DNA of 33,000 bases from Negativicutes bacterium (GCA_031292015.1 JARLHY010000204.1:1-33000); one strand, 5' to 3'. Positions 1 through 8,300 are shown, numbered from the stretch's first letter. Program-made: numbers and translations. The notes: generated by a model not told the origin, from the letters alone.

Positions 1-58
1 AAGACTTTTTCCCGACGCAAAGGCTGTCGGGATCACTTTTGTAAAGGAGCTGACATAA

Positions 59-799
59 ATGGGCGGATCCTCCACCAAGACCGAGACCTCCGAGTCCTTT
101 AGCGGCGAGAGGAACAACGAATTCAACGATCTGTACGACTACCTGCTTGGCCGGGTCAACAACCCGCAAGCCTACGCCGGTAGCCTCGCCACCCCGACCA
201 ACGCGGCAACGGCGCAGGGCATAACCGGATTGACAGACGCGGCCAATAACCCTGCGCTGCAGGCCTTTGCCAGCGGGCAGTACATCGATCCGGCAACCAA
301 TAAATACCTGCAAAGTGAAATCGACGCCATCAAACAAAATTCTCTGGATCAGTACGGCCAAGCTGCCCAGGGGATTGACAGCCGTTTTGCCAACCGGGGG
401 TTCTACGATGGATCAAGTCATGTCAGTGCCCTGCAGAATGCAGCCAACCAGTCCAATCAGAACGTTGCCAATACCGTGGCCGGCCTGGAAAATACCGCTT
501 ATCAACAGGGCGTCGGCAACATGTTGAGCGCTCAGAACGCGCTGGAGGGCGCGAACAGCGCCCTTGCCAGCGCCGGCAATACCCAGTGGAACCAGGAGAA
601 TCAGAATTTGTCGCAGCAGTACCAGGCCTGGAAGGATCAGATGGGGCTGACTGATCAGGATATTTCCGAACTGCTCCAGTATTTCAACATCGGCAAAAAC
701 CCGACCCAGACCACCACCACCGACAGCGATAACGGCATCGGCGGCATCCTTGGCTCGCTGGCCGGCGGCTGGGCATCCACTTTGGGTAAAAAGGGATAG
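59..799 (+). CDS. Putative phage virion/ejection protein
   Basis: 246-residue protein that starts at an ATG behind AAAGGAG. It is rich in Asn, Gln, Ala and Ser and has no membrane segment. The middle (about residues 80-200) is a long, probably helical region with many N/Q residues. The C-terminus is Gly-rich after a TTTTDSD stretch. This composition resembles DNA-ejection or internal virion proteins of short-tailed phages that precede lysis genes. No catalytic motif is seen. The assignment rests on composition and on its place in the late operon; a minor tail or baseplate component is equally possible. Confidence 0.5.
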   Translation: MGGSSTKTETSESFSGERNNEFNDLYDYLLGRVNNPQAYAGSLATPTNAATAQGITGLTDAANNPALQAFASGQYIDPATNKYLQSEIDAIKQNSLDQYGQAAQGIDSRFANRGFYDGSSHVSALQNAANQSNQNVANTVAGLENTAYQQGVGNMLSAQNALEGANSALASAGNTQWNQENQNLSQQYQAWKDQMGLTDQDISELLQYFNIGKNPTQTTTTDSDNGIGGILGSLAGGWASTLGKKG

Positions 800-810
800 G
801 AGGCGATATT

Positions 811-1302
811 ATGAAGTTTTCCGACGCTTTTATCCAGGCGTATTTAGAGGGATTGCGGCATCCGCGGCAGCAACAGGAGCGGCAGACGCAAGCTCAGCAG
901 GGGCAGCCGCAGCCGCAGCAACAGCCACCGAAGCAAAGTAGTGATATGGATGACATCGTTGTGCCTTCTGTCGATTATGAGTCGTTCGGACCAGGCGGCG
1001 GGACCGAAAGCAGCTTATACGGACAAGGCGGACAGTACAACCCGGACAGTCGGGATTCCGGATACACAGAGGACCCGGAATCCGATTTGAGCCTGGCGAG
1101 CCTGCTGCCGGCCTCGGTGACGGGGATACAGCCCGGCGGCACCGGACCGGGCGGTATCGACTACGACGGCTTTGTCGGCATGTTTCATAACACCGTCGAC
1201 CACCTGATGCAGCTGGGGGCCGGACGCGGTCAGGCCCTGCAGCAAGCCAAAACGGCGGCCTTGCGCAAAGGCATTGACCGCCGCTGGATCGACTCGCTGT
1301 AA
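811..1302 (+). CDS. Phage hypothetical protein, Gln/Pro-rich linker
   Basis: 163 residues starting at ATG 811 behind AGGAGG. A short N-terminal helix (about residues 1-18) is followed by a low-complexity Gln/Pro tract (about 20-42), then a Gly/Ser/Asp-rich region and a helical C-terminus (about 125-163). It lies between two virion-type genes with 11- and 14-base gaps, so it is probably co-expressed with them and structural. I do not recognise a family. Confidence 0.5.
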   Translation: MKFSDAFIQAYLEGLRHPRQQQERQTQAQQGQPQPQQQPPKQSSDMDDIVVPSVDYESFGPGGGTESSLYGQGGQYNPDSRDSGYTEDPESDLSLASLLPASVTGIQPGGTGPGGIDYDGFVGMFHNTVDHLMQLGAGRGQALQQAKTAALRKGIDRRWIDSL

Positions 1303-1316
1303 GGAGATGAACGAAA

Positions 1317-2243
1317 TTGTTGACACTGTTTGACCTGCCGGACGCCCAGGCACCCGCCTGGAAGCCGGAGGATAACGGCCTGCCGACCGGGGAAGAGGCC
1401 GCCGACGATTATGGTGCGCTACGGGACTATTTCCAGGGAGCACTGCAGGGCAGAGATGAGATCGACCACCAGAACACGATTATCGACGCGCTGATCGCCA
1501 AAAATTCCGACGGGGCGCCGATGACCGACGAGCAAGGCTACGTGGTCTTTAAGCCCGGGGTACCCGATGGGGATTATGCCAACCAGCTGGCGCAGCGGAA
1601 CAAAGCCGTCCAGACATTGAATAAAGAGACAAGCCTGGCGGCGCAGGCAGAGGCAACTCCTTCGACTGACCGGGAAGACGCTACAATGATGGCGGGGCCA
1701 GGACCGGGCCCGGGTAAAGTCGGAACCGGCCCGCAAGGGTCCACCAGTAAGCTTTATGCGATGGCTGGGATGTCAGACTCTCAGCCTTTTGCGTCAGAGC
1801 CTGAGAATCCGTTTGCAGCCGACGATCCGTTCAGCATATGGCGACGGGTGTTTACCGGGCAGGATAACCCTGAAGTGGCCAATACCCAGTGGGCAGATAT
1901 CATGAACAAGAAAGTATTGCCTGGCCTTGCTTCCTGGGGGAAAGCCACTACAAAGATTTTAGGCCCGGCAGGAGCACCGTTCGCTTTTGGCTTGGAAGTT
2001 GAAAAAAATATGTTTAAAAACTATGATAATCCGCAATACGGTCTAATTCAAGGAATTGTGGATGCTGCTAAGACCGAAGGATTTGAACTGGGCGCTGATT
2101 ACTCCGCTAAGGGAATTAGTACAGCTTTGGCCAAAGCATTTAAACTGTCAGAACCTGTGCGGACTGGGTTGGAGAATAGCTTGTCTCAATCGTTGACGAC
2201 CGTTGGAGAAGAGGCGATTGAGAAAGGTAAGCAGGAAAAGTAA
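1317..2243 (+). CDS. Putative phage virion-associated protein
   Basis: 308-residue protein with a TTG start (1317) about ten bases after AAGGAG; a second TTG directly follows and could be used instead. No enzyme motif is evident. The N-terminal two thirds are GC-rich like the preceding genes, but from about position 1,980 the codon use turns AT-rich. The C-terminal ~90 residues (helical, Lys/Glu-rich end) may therefore have a different origin, as is common in mosaic phage proteins. Its place in the late operon suggests a structural or ejection role. Confidence 0.45.
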   Translation: MLTLFDLPDAQAPAWKPEDNGLPTGEEAADDYGALRDYFQGALQGRDEIDHQNTIIDALIAKNSDGAPMTDEQGYVVFKPGVPDGDYANQLAQRNKAVQTLNKETSLAAQAEATPSTDREDATMMAGPGPGPGKVGTGPQGSTSKLYAMAGMSDSQPFASEPENPFAADDPFSIWRRVFTGQDNPEVANTQWADIMNKKVLPGLASWGKATTKILGPAGAPFAFGLEVEKNMFKNYDNPQYGLIQGIVDAAKTEGFELGADYSAKGISTALAKAFKLSEPVRTGLENSLSQSLTTVGEEAIEKGKQEK

Positions 2244-2391
2244 GTGAGAATGAAGGTAATTATGACAAAGCAATTTTGGTGAAATTACCATAAAAAGGAA
2301 GGAAGTGGAGGGTCAATGCAGAATATGTTAAAAAATGCATTAATTTAACAGGATTGCTAAATTAATGATTTTTACTGAAAGGTGGTGCCGT

Positions 2392-3177
2392 ATGTACCGA
2401 ACCTTGATAGATATTGTTTTGTTGATTTTATTCATTCAAATTGGGCAGATTGGTTTTCTGGGATATTTATTTTTCTGCGAAATTTTTGACGCTGTCATGC
2501 GGTACCGCTGCGCAGGTGAAATCACCCCGCAAGGAGTGAAACGAAAGGCGTCTTCTAGTGGCATACTTTTTAAGGAGATAACGGAAATAAAGGGCGGCTA
2601 TGAACGAAGTTTGTTTTTGTCTGATACCATAATTGTAGATGTGTCCTCTCCTGAATATCTGATAGAGATATGTTTTGATGATAAAGATATTACCAAGCTT
2701 GCAAAAACTGGTTTGAACAATTGGTCCGTATCAACAATGTGGGATATGGACACGCCGTTGCTTACAATTACCCAAGGATCATCAAGTGAGACGATAAGTA
2801 TTTCCTACAATGAAATCGGAAGATATGCCCTATCTCCGTATTTACTCAGTTTATTGGGTTTCCCGGTCTTCGCCCTTGCCATATTCGGTTTATTCTTGGG
2901 GTTATATGGTGCGTTGGTTTTCTTGGGGATGATAGCGTTGTTTGCTGCGGTGTGTTTCGTTCCGGCCTTCTATCATAAAGTGCTCGTTCGGCTTGATGGC
3001 AAGGGAGTGTTGATCAAGGATGACATCAGCGAACGGTTCTTGCCCTTTTCAGAAGTGGCAACGGTGGATAAGGGATTCTTCCGTATCAGGGTCACGACTA
3101 AAAACGGCGAAGTGTTCTGTTTTCCCAAGGCCTGCTACTTGTTGGCGGAGTTGATAAAGGAGTTTACGAAAGACTGA
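2392..3177 (+). CDS. AT-rich membrane protein, moron-like
   Basis: The start at ATG 2392 is chosen because it follows AAAGGTGG with good spacing; an upstream in-frame ATG at 2365 lacks a ribosome site. The 261-residue product has a hydrophobic N-terminal segment (about 5-35), a soluble stretch (about 40-155), two or three hydrophobic helices (about 158-205), and a C-terminal soluble part resembling a small PH-like beta domain. Codon use is far more AT-rich than the flanking phage genes, a 148-base gap precedes it and its own terminator follows. This is the usual layout of a moron (lysogeny-expressed cargo). Function unknown; immunity, exclusion or a host-surface effect are possible. Confidence 0.55.
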   Translation: MYRTLIDIVLLILFIQIGQIGFLGYLFFCEIFDAVMRYRCAGEITPQGVKRKASSSGILFKEITEIKGGYERSLFLSDTIIVDVSSPEYLIEICFDDKDITKLAKTGLNNWSVSTMWDMDTPLLTITQGSSSETISISYNEIGRYALSPYLLSLLGFPVFALAIFGLFLGLYGALVFLGMIALFAAVCFVPAFYHKVLVRLDGKGVLIKDDISERFLPFSEVATVDKGFFRIRVTTKNGEVFCFPKACYLLAELIKEFTKD

Positions 3178-3225
3178 CGGGAATATTTTATGAATGATGG
3201 CTAGTATACAAGGCGGTTGCTTGGG

Positions 3226-3250
3226 CCGGGTCGGATGACCCGGTTTTTTT
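3226..3250 (+). terminator. Intrinsic terminator after the moron-like gene
   Basis: Perfect 7-bp stem CCGGGTC/GACCCGG with a 4-base loop, followed directly by seven T. It separates the AT-rich membrane gene from the lysis block. Confidence 0.85.
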
Positions 3251-3275
3251 ATTTGTCGATAAAGGAGTGACGACC

Positions 3276-3629
3276 GTGAGTGAAAGCGAGATTCTCAAGA
3301 TGGTCAACGAAAGGCTGGGGGCCCTTACCGAGCAGATGGGGGTCGTTGCCCAGCAGGTCAATCAACTGGTAGGCAAACAGGACATGCGGGATATCCTCTG
3401 CCAGAAGCACGGCGAGGCACTGGAAGTGGTCAACGCGCTTCTGTTCGGACGGGACAAGGAAGGCAACCCCGGACTGGTGGCCGACTTCGCGGTGGTCAAG
3501 AAGGAGTCGGGCGAGACGAGCAGATTCGTCAATTCGGTGAAAAACGCCGTCATATTCGGCTCGGTGAGCTGGCTGGCCTGGGCTGTACTCGGTCATATCT
3601 TCCCGCAGACCGCAAGGCTCGGCGGCTGA
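3276..3629 (+). CDS. Phage XhlA-like membrane-associated lysis protein
   Basis: The start is placed at GTG 3276, eight bases after AAAGGAG; an upstream in-frame GTG at 3267 overlaps that site. The 117-residue protein has a helical, coiled-coil-like N-terminal half with a hydrophobic helix near the C-terminus (about residues 92-112). That matches haemolysin XhlA-type proteins, which sit beside holins in Firmicute phages and help membrane permeabilisation. The next gene starts one base after its stop, so the two are probably translationally coupled. Confidence 0.55.
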   Translation: MSESEILKMVNERLGALTEQMGVVAQQVNQLVGKQDMRDILCQKHGEALEVVNALLFGRDKEGNPGLVADFAVVKKESGETSRFVNSVKNAVIFGSVSWLAWAVLGHIFPQTARLGG

Positions 3630-3630
3630 T

Positions 3631-3906
3631 ATGAGATTAGTGGGCAAATGGTTCTGCTATCTCGAAAAGCACTGGGTCGGGATCACCTTTACCTGGTCGT
3701 TCGTCTTCGCCGGATCGGCCCTGTACGGCTACTGGTCCGAGGGGCTGATCACAGGCAAGTGGGACATCATGGCGATGTGGGCCGGGATAACGGCTCTCTT
3801 CACCGCTGCCAGCGCCGCCTACGGCAAGTGGTGGACGATATCCAAGTACAATACGCCACCGGGACAGCCGGCGCAGATGGGAGATGATTGTGATGACCCC
3901 GGATGA
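3631..3906 (+). CDS. Phage holin
   Basis: 91-residue protein with two predicted membrane helices (about residues 15-35 and 45-66) and a short charged C-terminal tail. This size and topology fit a class II holin. It follows the XhlA-like gene by one base and overlaps the start of the glucosaminidase, so it sits inside a lysis cassette. It would form inner-membrane pores that release or activate the endolysin. The family was assigned from topology and context, not from a sequence signature. Confidence 0.65.
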   Translation: MRLVGKWFCYLEKHWVGITFTWSFVFAGSALYGYWSEGLITGKWDIMAMWAGITALFTAASAAYGKWWTISKYNTPPGQPAQMGDDCDDPG

Positions 3907-4336
3907 TTTTCTCGCCTGGATAACGCCGTCCGCAAAAAGGATGTGCGCCGCCTATGACCTTCCGTATCAGGTCTGCGTGGCCCAGGGTGCCATCGAGAGT
4001 GAGTGGGGCGAGTACGGCATAGGCAAAGGCGGCAACAACATCTTTGGCCGTAAATGGGGCGGCAATGGTTCCTATGTGACCAAGCTGACCGAGGAGGTAG
4101 TTGGCGGCGAAACTGTGCAAGTCTACGCCAGATTTCAGGAATACGACTCTATTGATGATGCGATCGAAGACTGGTGTTATCTCATCACCGAGGAACCGTG
4201 CTATGCTTCGTGCCTGGCGGTTCGTAACGACATTGAGCAGTTCGTCCGAACGCTCGCCCCGATTTATGCGACTGACCCGGAATACGCCGACAAAATACTT
4301 GAAACGATAGGAGCGTGTTTTTCTGATGAAACGTAA
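3893..4336 (+). CDS. Phage endolysin, glucosaminidase (GH73-type)
   Basis: 147 residues from ATG 3893 (nine bases after GGGAG); an ATG at 3884 abuts the ribosome site and is less likely. The motif AIESEWGEYG (catalytic Glu about residue 35), followed by NNIFGRKW, is typical of the glucosaminidase/FlgJ-like lysozyme fold that cleaves the peptidoglycan glycan strand. No signal peptide or separate wall-binding domain is seen, so export probably depends on the holin encoded just upstream. It overlaps both neighbours by a few bases, consistent with one lysis operon. Confidence 0.8.
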   Translation: MTPDDFLAWITPSAKRMCAAYDLPYQVCVAQGAIESEWGEYGIGKGGNNIFGRKWGGNGSYVTKLTEEVVGGETVQVYARFQEYDSIDDAIEDWCYLITEEPCYASCLAVRNDIEQFVRTLAPIYATDPEYADKILETIGACFSDET

Positions 4337-5072
4337 ATATCTGTGCAAACCGACGCCGATCCGGCTGACTGACCCGATCTTCCATTCCTGCTGCTTTGAG
4401 CGCGCCGCGCATCTTCCGGCCAAGGTTGACCTGCGGTCCGGCTGTTCGCCGGTAGTCGATCAGGGCGAACTGGGCAGCTGCACCGCCAATGCCATCGCCA
4501 GCGGCCTGCGGGAATTTCTCCTGCTTAAGGAAGGACAACCTCTGACAAGCCTGTCGAGGTTGTTTTTATATTACAAGGAGCGGGAACTGGAGGGAACGAC
4601 CGGGGAAGATTCCGGCGCGATGATCGGCGACGGCATGAGGATTCTAAAAGAAGTCGGCGTATGCCCGGAAGCCGATTGGCCCTATGATATTTCGACCTTC
4701 GCCAATCCGCCGACAGCCAGAGACATCGCCGACGCCGCGGCCTTCAAAATTGATTCATACCACCGGATTCCGTCCTTGATCATGCTGAAGGCTGCCCTGG
4801 CGGAAGGTCTCATTGTGCCGACCGGGATCACGGTATACCAATCCTTTGCGTCGGAAAAAGTCGCCGGTACTGGCAGGATTCCCATGCCGAAGCGTCGCGA
4901 GGAAATCCTCGGCGGTCATGCCGTCGACACTGTCGGCTATGACTGTACCGGCAAGAAAACAAAATACCTGCTGCGCAATAGTTGGGGTAAAGGCTGGGGA
5001 CAGGACGGCTACTTCGAGATGGATGAGGCTGTGTTCAAAAAACTGGTGACCGATATGTGGACAGGGAAGTGA
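4326..5072 (+). CDS. Papain-like (C1A) cysteine peptidase in the lysis block
   Basis: 248 residues. The full papain-family active site is visible: oxyanion Gln46 and catalytic Cys52 in DQGELGSCTANA, His198 in GGHAVDTVGYD, and Asn218 in RNSWGKGWGQDGYF. There is no signal peptide and almost no propeptide before the catalytic domain. The gene overlaps the end of the glucosaminidase by 11 bases and is followed after four bases by a membrane-anchored protein, so it belongs to the same operon. Substrate unknown: it may cut peptidoglycan cross-links or cell-envelope proteins during lysis, or act in virion maturation. Papain-type enzymes are an unusual choice for a phage lysis cassette. Confidence 0.85.
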   Translation: MKRKYLCKPTPIRLTDPIFHSCCFERAAHLPAKVDLRSGCSPVVDQGELGSCTANAIASGLREFLLLKEGQPLTSLSRLFLYYKERELEGTTGEDSGAMIGDGMRILKEVGVCPEADWPYDISTFANPPTARDIADAAAFKIDSYHRIPSLIMLKAALAEGLIVPTGITVYQSFASEKVAGTGRIPMPKRREEILGGHAVDTVGYDCTGKKTKYLLRNSWGKGWGQDGYFEMDEAVFKKLVTDMWTGK

Positions 5073-5076
5073 GCAT

Positions 5077-5628
5077 ATGACAGCATTCTTCGCCAAAGAG
5101 TGGAAATTTATCGCCGTGTTCCTCCTGATCCTCGCCGTCCTGGCCGTCGGCTACTACGAATACAGGCACGGTCAGCAGGCGCCTGTCGCCGCCCTGGAGT
5201 CGATCACCACCGCCGCCGTCGAAAAAGCCCTGGCCAAACTCGGCCAACCGAACAGCCCCACCCAGGCGGCTGCTATCACCGAACGCATCATCGAGCGGCA
5301 ACAGTCCCCCCCTGACGTCGCCGGCAAAGCAGCAAGTTCCCAGGACGCCGACCAAAAGGCCCAGGCCGCCGCCAAGAAAGACAACCCCGACTTCATCCTG
5401 AAGAATACCCTCTCCGACGCCCTCGGCCGCACCAACTACAACTACTACGGCGTCCACACCGAAAAAAACAGCGCCCTCTGGCTCGGCCTCGGCGCCGACC
5501 GCGGTACCGGCCTGTATCAGACCGTGAGCTATTCGTACAAGAAGGTCAGGCTGGATGTCGACGTGAAGGTGCAGAGCCAACAGACCCTGCAGGGGGGAAG
5601 AGTGATGTACAAAGTGGCCGAGTGGTAG
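5077..5628 (+). CDS. Membrane-anchored phage protein, candidate spanin
   Basis: 183 residues with one N-terminal membrane helix (about 8-27), then a Lys/Ala/Gln-rich helical region (about 35-115) and a C-terminal beta-rich part ending in VMYKVAEW. It is the last gene of the lysis block, where phages of outer-membrane hosts often encode spanins (Rz-like inner-membrane proteins that break the outer membrane). I infer that role from position and topology; no Rz signature is recognised and no nested Rz1-like lipoprotein gene was found. Confidence 0.5.
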   Translation: MTAFFAKEWKFIAVFLLILAVLAVGYYEYRHGQQAPVAALESITTAAVEKALAKLGQPNSPTQAAAITERIIERQQSPPDVAGKAASSQDADQKAQAAAKKDNPDFILKNTLSDALGRTNYNYYGVHTEKNSALWLGLGADRGTGLYQTVSYSYKKVRLDVDVKVQSQQTLQGGRVMYKVAEW

Positions 5629-5633
5629 GTGAT

Positions 5634-5667
5634 GCCCCCTGCCGTTGGCGGGGGCTTATTCTTTTTG
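5634..5667 (+). terminator. Terminator ending the prophage late operon
   Basis: GCCCCC/GGGGGC stem extended inside by GCC/GGC around a GTT loop, then TTATTCTTTTT. It follows the last phage stop codon by a few bases. Confidence 0.85.
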
Positions 5668-5775
5668 GCTGAATGAAGTTATTCATTAACAATCTCTGAG
5701 CTAGTAAGAGAACTGATACTTCCTTCGTCCAGCCACGTCTGACCTAAATTTTCCCGGGACAAAATGTTGAGACAA

Positions 5776-5812
5776 ATAAAAACATCGGTGATCGACGTTC
5801 ATATCACCGATG
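5776..5812 (-). terminator. Terminator of the minus-strand membrane gene
   Basis: Perfect 10-bp inverted repeat CATCGGTGAT/ATCACCGATG (5783-5792, 5803-5812). Read on the minus strand it is followed by TTTTTATTT, and it lies about 60 bases past the stop of the minus-strand gene at 5,874. Confidence 0.75.
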
Positions 5813-5873
5813 CAACTGGTCGGTTCTTTTAAAAGCAAAATTAAAAGATGACCGTCACTCCAGCCAAGCCTCT

Positions 5874-6317
5874 TCATAATCGGACCGGTTTATAAAATAA
5901 ATACTTTTCGAAGAACAAGCCTAAGCTAATGCCGAAAATAACTGTTCCGATGAGATGAATGTAGTAATCGGACATCGGTCGTATCTCGAAAAAATGCCCC
6001 TCGACCGTCGCTGTCAATAGCAGTTCAAAAATTCCCCATCCCACGAGACCAACTGCTGCGCCCTTGAAAACCAGATAATCCTGCCCCAGTTTGCCGATTG
6101 CATAATAGAACAAAATGGCAATAGCGCCCCCGGCAATGATGTTTACAATAAAACCCAAAAGGATTGAGGGTCTGTTGAATGTAATCAGCAGGCTGTCCAA
6201 CTCATATACACTGTATTTTCCGATTCCGAAAAAGACAAAGACTTGTGTCACAATCTCACTTATCAGCGTTGATAGTGCACCGAAAAGCCCCGCGATTAAC
6301 GGCTTATCGTATTTCAC
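5874..6317 (-). CDS. Small four-helix membrane protein, unknown function
   Basis: 147 residues from a GTG start (6317) behind GGAGG. Four hydrophobic helices are evident: about residues 8-30, 48-75, 82-104 and 120-142. The spacing resembles small conserved membrane proteins of unknown function in Firmicutes. No transport or catalytic motif is seen. It stands alone, with its own terminator at 5,776-5,812, between the prophage end and the truncated MASE3 gene. Confidence 0.65.
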   Translation of the reverse strand: MKYDKPLIAGLFGALSTLISEIVTQVFVFFGIGKYSVYELDSLLITFNRPSILLGFIVNIIAGGAIAILFYYAIGKLGQDYLVFKGAAVGLVGWGIFELLLTATVEGHFFEIRPMSDYYIHLIGTVIFGISLGLFFEKYLFYKPVRL

Positions 6318-6395
6318 GAATACGCCTCCTTTAGATATGGGAACTCATAGTATTAGTATTCTCACAGCAATCGGCCGCAATACCGTGGCCAAAGG

Positions 6396-6429
6396 CAAAC
6401 TAAAGCCGGCAGCCAAAACGGGCTGCCGG
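6396..6429 (-). terminator. Minus-strand terminator past the MASE3 remnant
   Basis: CCGGCAGCC/GGCTGCCGG stem (6406-6414, 6421-6429). On the minus strand it is followed by CTTTAGTTT. It is probably the original terminator of the sensor gene, now lying within the run-on reading frame. Confidence 0.65.
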
Positions 6430-7473
6430 TGGGGATTTAACGTCCAGCGCAAGCTCCCGCCTTCCGGCGGGGCTTTTTTTTCGTTTGTGGCAACAACGCA
6501 CACCCGCCACCATGTCGGCGATGCCCTCCAGCGTCTCTTTGACATCCAGCCGGGAAGAGATAATCATACCGATCTTGGACAGGACATCCTCCACCAGGCT
6601 TCGCTGGTGCTCCGATTCCTGATACAGTTTGGCGTTTTTTTCCGCCAGGCTCTCGGTCTCCTCCTTCAGCTTGATGACTTCATCGTAGGGCTGCCGGATC
6701 ACCCGGATATACAGTGAGCGCAGCACATAGAAATTGGCCAGGATTTTAAACATATGGCCGGTGACGTTGAGGCTGGCAGTGGCATGGGGCGCCAGACAGA
6801 AGCTGAGGTCAGAAAGGACCGCGAACAACAGTGCGTATTGGGGCAGATTCCCTACATGATTCGGATAGTAGCGGCGCAGAATAATAATCGCCACCACTTC
6901 GGCCGCCACGGCGGCGTAATGGGTTACAGCCACCGCCGGTTGGTCCAGGCTGTCGACATTCAGGACAGGCAGGAAACTGCTGTTGAAAAGAATGTTGGCG
7001 ATCAGGGCGGCGACGGCCACAAGGCTGCAGTACAGCAGTGTCCTGTTGGCTGAAGGCGACTGTCCGTTGCAGCTTGTGGGCAGTCCTGTGGCGTAGAGCA
7101 TCCCGAAAGACCACACCAGGCGTGAGAAGATCCATGAGGTCACCCAGACATGGCCGTTGCCTGCCGTATCTGCCGCTATCCCCGGAAAAGACAGCAGGTG
7201 GACCAGTTCCAGGATTGCCGAGGTGATGATTGTCAGGCTGATTACCGTCACTCTGATGCCGGTGGTGGAGCTGGCGCCATACCAGGTAATATAAAAGACG
7301 ATAAACCCGATGATAATGCTGGCCATTTCCAGGATGCCGTGAAAGATTTGCAGTTTGTAAGGTTCAAGCGTCAGTGACGTCAAGCCGCTGAAAATGACAA
7401 ACACCAGTGCTCCGGACGCGAAAAGCGGCAGCAGTTGTTTCAGCGTAGCTGCTCCTTTGGCAAACTGGGGCAA
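6400..7473 (-). pseudogene. Truncated MASE3-domain membrane sensor
   Basis: The TTG start (7473) follows GGAGGTGA. Residues 1-225 form a multi-helix MASE3-type membrane sensor domain with HLLSFPGIA and LSDLSFCLAPHA patches, followed by a coiled linker (about 255-285). A GAF-like start (EDVLSKIGMIISSRLDVKE) then stops making sense after ADMVAGV. The last ~33 residues read through two terminator hairpins (6,396-6,481) and are junk. Intact relatives continue into GAF/PAS and histidine kinase or GGDEF modules, so the output part is lost. The membrane part might still be made, but signalling should be dead. It diverges from the zinc-ribbon gene at 7,566. Confidence 0.75.
6451..6481 (+). terminator. 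Orphan plus-strand terminator inside the MASE3 remnant
   Basis: Stem CCCGCC/GGCGGG extended by AAGC/GCTT with one bulged T, loop TTCC, followed by a run of eight T on the plus strand. No plus-strand gene lies upstream of it, and the minus-strand sensor frame reads through it. It marks a rearrangement junction. Confidence 0.7.
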
Positions 7474-7565
7474 GATATCACCTCCCGGGAAAGACTGTTA
7501 TGTTATTCTCTAATATGATATGCGAACCGGCAGGTCGCCGTTCTATGTTAAGTAGGGAGGAAAGC

Positions 7566-7802
7566 ATGAAAAAGGTATGTCCCCTTTGTAACGGCTTTGA
7601 GACGGTAACCACCTGCTGTCACTGCTGCGGCGCGAAAATGACCGACGCCGGAAAACTGTCGGACTATCGCGGCCCCTACAGTCCTTACATGGATGTCGCA
7701 GCCCTTCATGACTTCGTCCCTGCCACTCACTGCGTCCATCTGCTCACCTGCCCCGGCTGCGGCCACGATGCCAGGGCCGCCTGGGAACTTGTAGGCGTTT
7801 GA
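7566..7802 (+). CDS. Small double zinc-ribbon protein
   Basis: 78 residues starting at ATG 7566 behind GGGAGG. It carries CPLC near the N-terminus, CCHCCGAK (about residues 20-27) and CPGCGH near the C-terminus (about 62-67), giving paired CxxC knuckles that should bind one or two zinc ions. It has no helix-turn-helix and no membrane segment. Such proteins are often accessory or nucleic-acid-binding; the function is unknown. It is transcribed divergently from the truncated sensor, in the same direction as the DUF1540 gene 77 bases downstream. Confidence 0.7.
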   Translation: MKKVCPLCNGFETVTTCCHCCGAKMTDAGKLSDYRGPYSPYMDVAALHDFVPATHCVHLLTCPGCGHDARAAWELVGV

Positions 7803-7879
7803 AAGAATGGCGCTCGCTTTACGGATAAAAGTCGACCCGGGGTTTCATACTATGGAAAAAAGGGACAGGAGGCCACGAC

Positions 7880-8266
7880 ATGAGTAACAACCCAAGAGTT
7901 GCCTGCAGGGTTGACCAATGTACCCACTGGATGCCTGGCGACCAATGCATGGCTGCGAAAATCGCCATTTACAATGAAGAAGAGAGCGGTACTTCCGGCA
8001 GTCCGGGTGACACCCAGTGCAAATCCTTTCACGCCGGCAGGGGAGTGGGGGACTATATGGGGGCTTTGCACAACGCCAACGTCGGCGGCACGCTGAAAGC
8101 GGCGTTCGTCTCCGGCACCCAGATCACGCCTTCGGTGGAATGCTATGTGACCAATTGCCGCTACTGGGAAGACAGCAACTACTGCAACGCCGACACCATC
8201 GAGGTCAACGGGCAGCAGGCGGCAAAGACCAGCGACACTGACTGTAATACCTTTGAGAGCAAATAG
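7880..8266 (+). CDS. DUF1540 protein with two Cys-rich domains
   Basis: 128 residues. Two copies of the DUF1540 pattern are visible: VxCRVDQCTHW...QCMA...I...DTQCKSF (residues about 6-55) and VECYVTNCRYWEDSNYCNADTIEV...DTDCNTF (about 85-126). The spacing C-x4-C-x(6-8)-C-xA-x(1-2)-I...C is conserved in both. DUF1540 proteins are small, probably metal-binding proteins frequent in spore-forming Firmicutes, without a proven role. A clear terminator follows five bases after the stop. Confidence 0.85.
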   Translation: MSNNPRVACRVDQCTHWMPGDQCMAAKIAIYNEEESGTSGSPGDTQCKSFHAGRGVGDYMGALHNANVGGTLKAAFVSGTQITPSVECYVTNCRYWEDSNYCNADTIEVNGQQAAKTSDTDCNTFESK

Positions 8267-8270
8267 TAAG

Positions 8271-8300
8271 AGCCGGGACAGCTTAGGCTGTCCCGGCTTT
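8271..8300. terminator. Terminator between convergent DUF1540 and MFS genes
   Basis: AGCCGGGACAGC/GCTGTCCCGGCT stem around a short TTAG loop, with TT following on the plus strand. It sits between convergent genes and may serve both. Confidence 0.8.

Larger units (their letters stand above)
1..5667 (+). mobile_element. Right-hand part of an integrated prophage (late genes)
   Basis: All genes run on the plus strand with short gaps and strong ribosome binding sites. They go from glutamine/asparagine-rich virion-type proteins to a holin, a glucosaminidase and further lysis-type genes, and end at a terminator near 5,660. Head, packaging and integrase genes must lie to the left of the window. I found no obvious right attachment site; the prophage edge is placed between the terminator at 5,667 and the minus-strand host gene starting at 5,874. 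The absence of tail-fibre or tape-measure genes here, and ejection-like proteins just before lysis, fit a short-tailed phage, but this is only inference. Confidence 0.8.

Noticed and set aside
5629..5873. Right prophage attachment site
   Set aside because: No repeat could be tested, because the left prophage end is outside the window.
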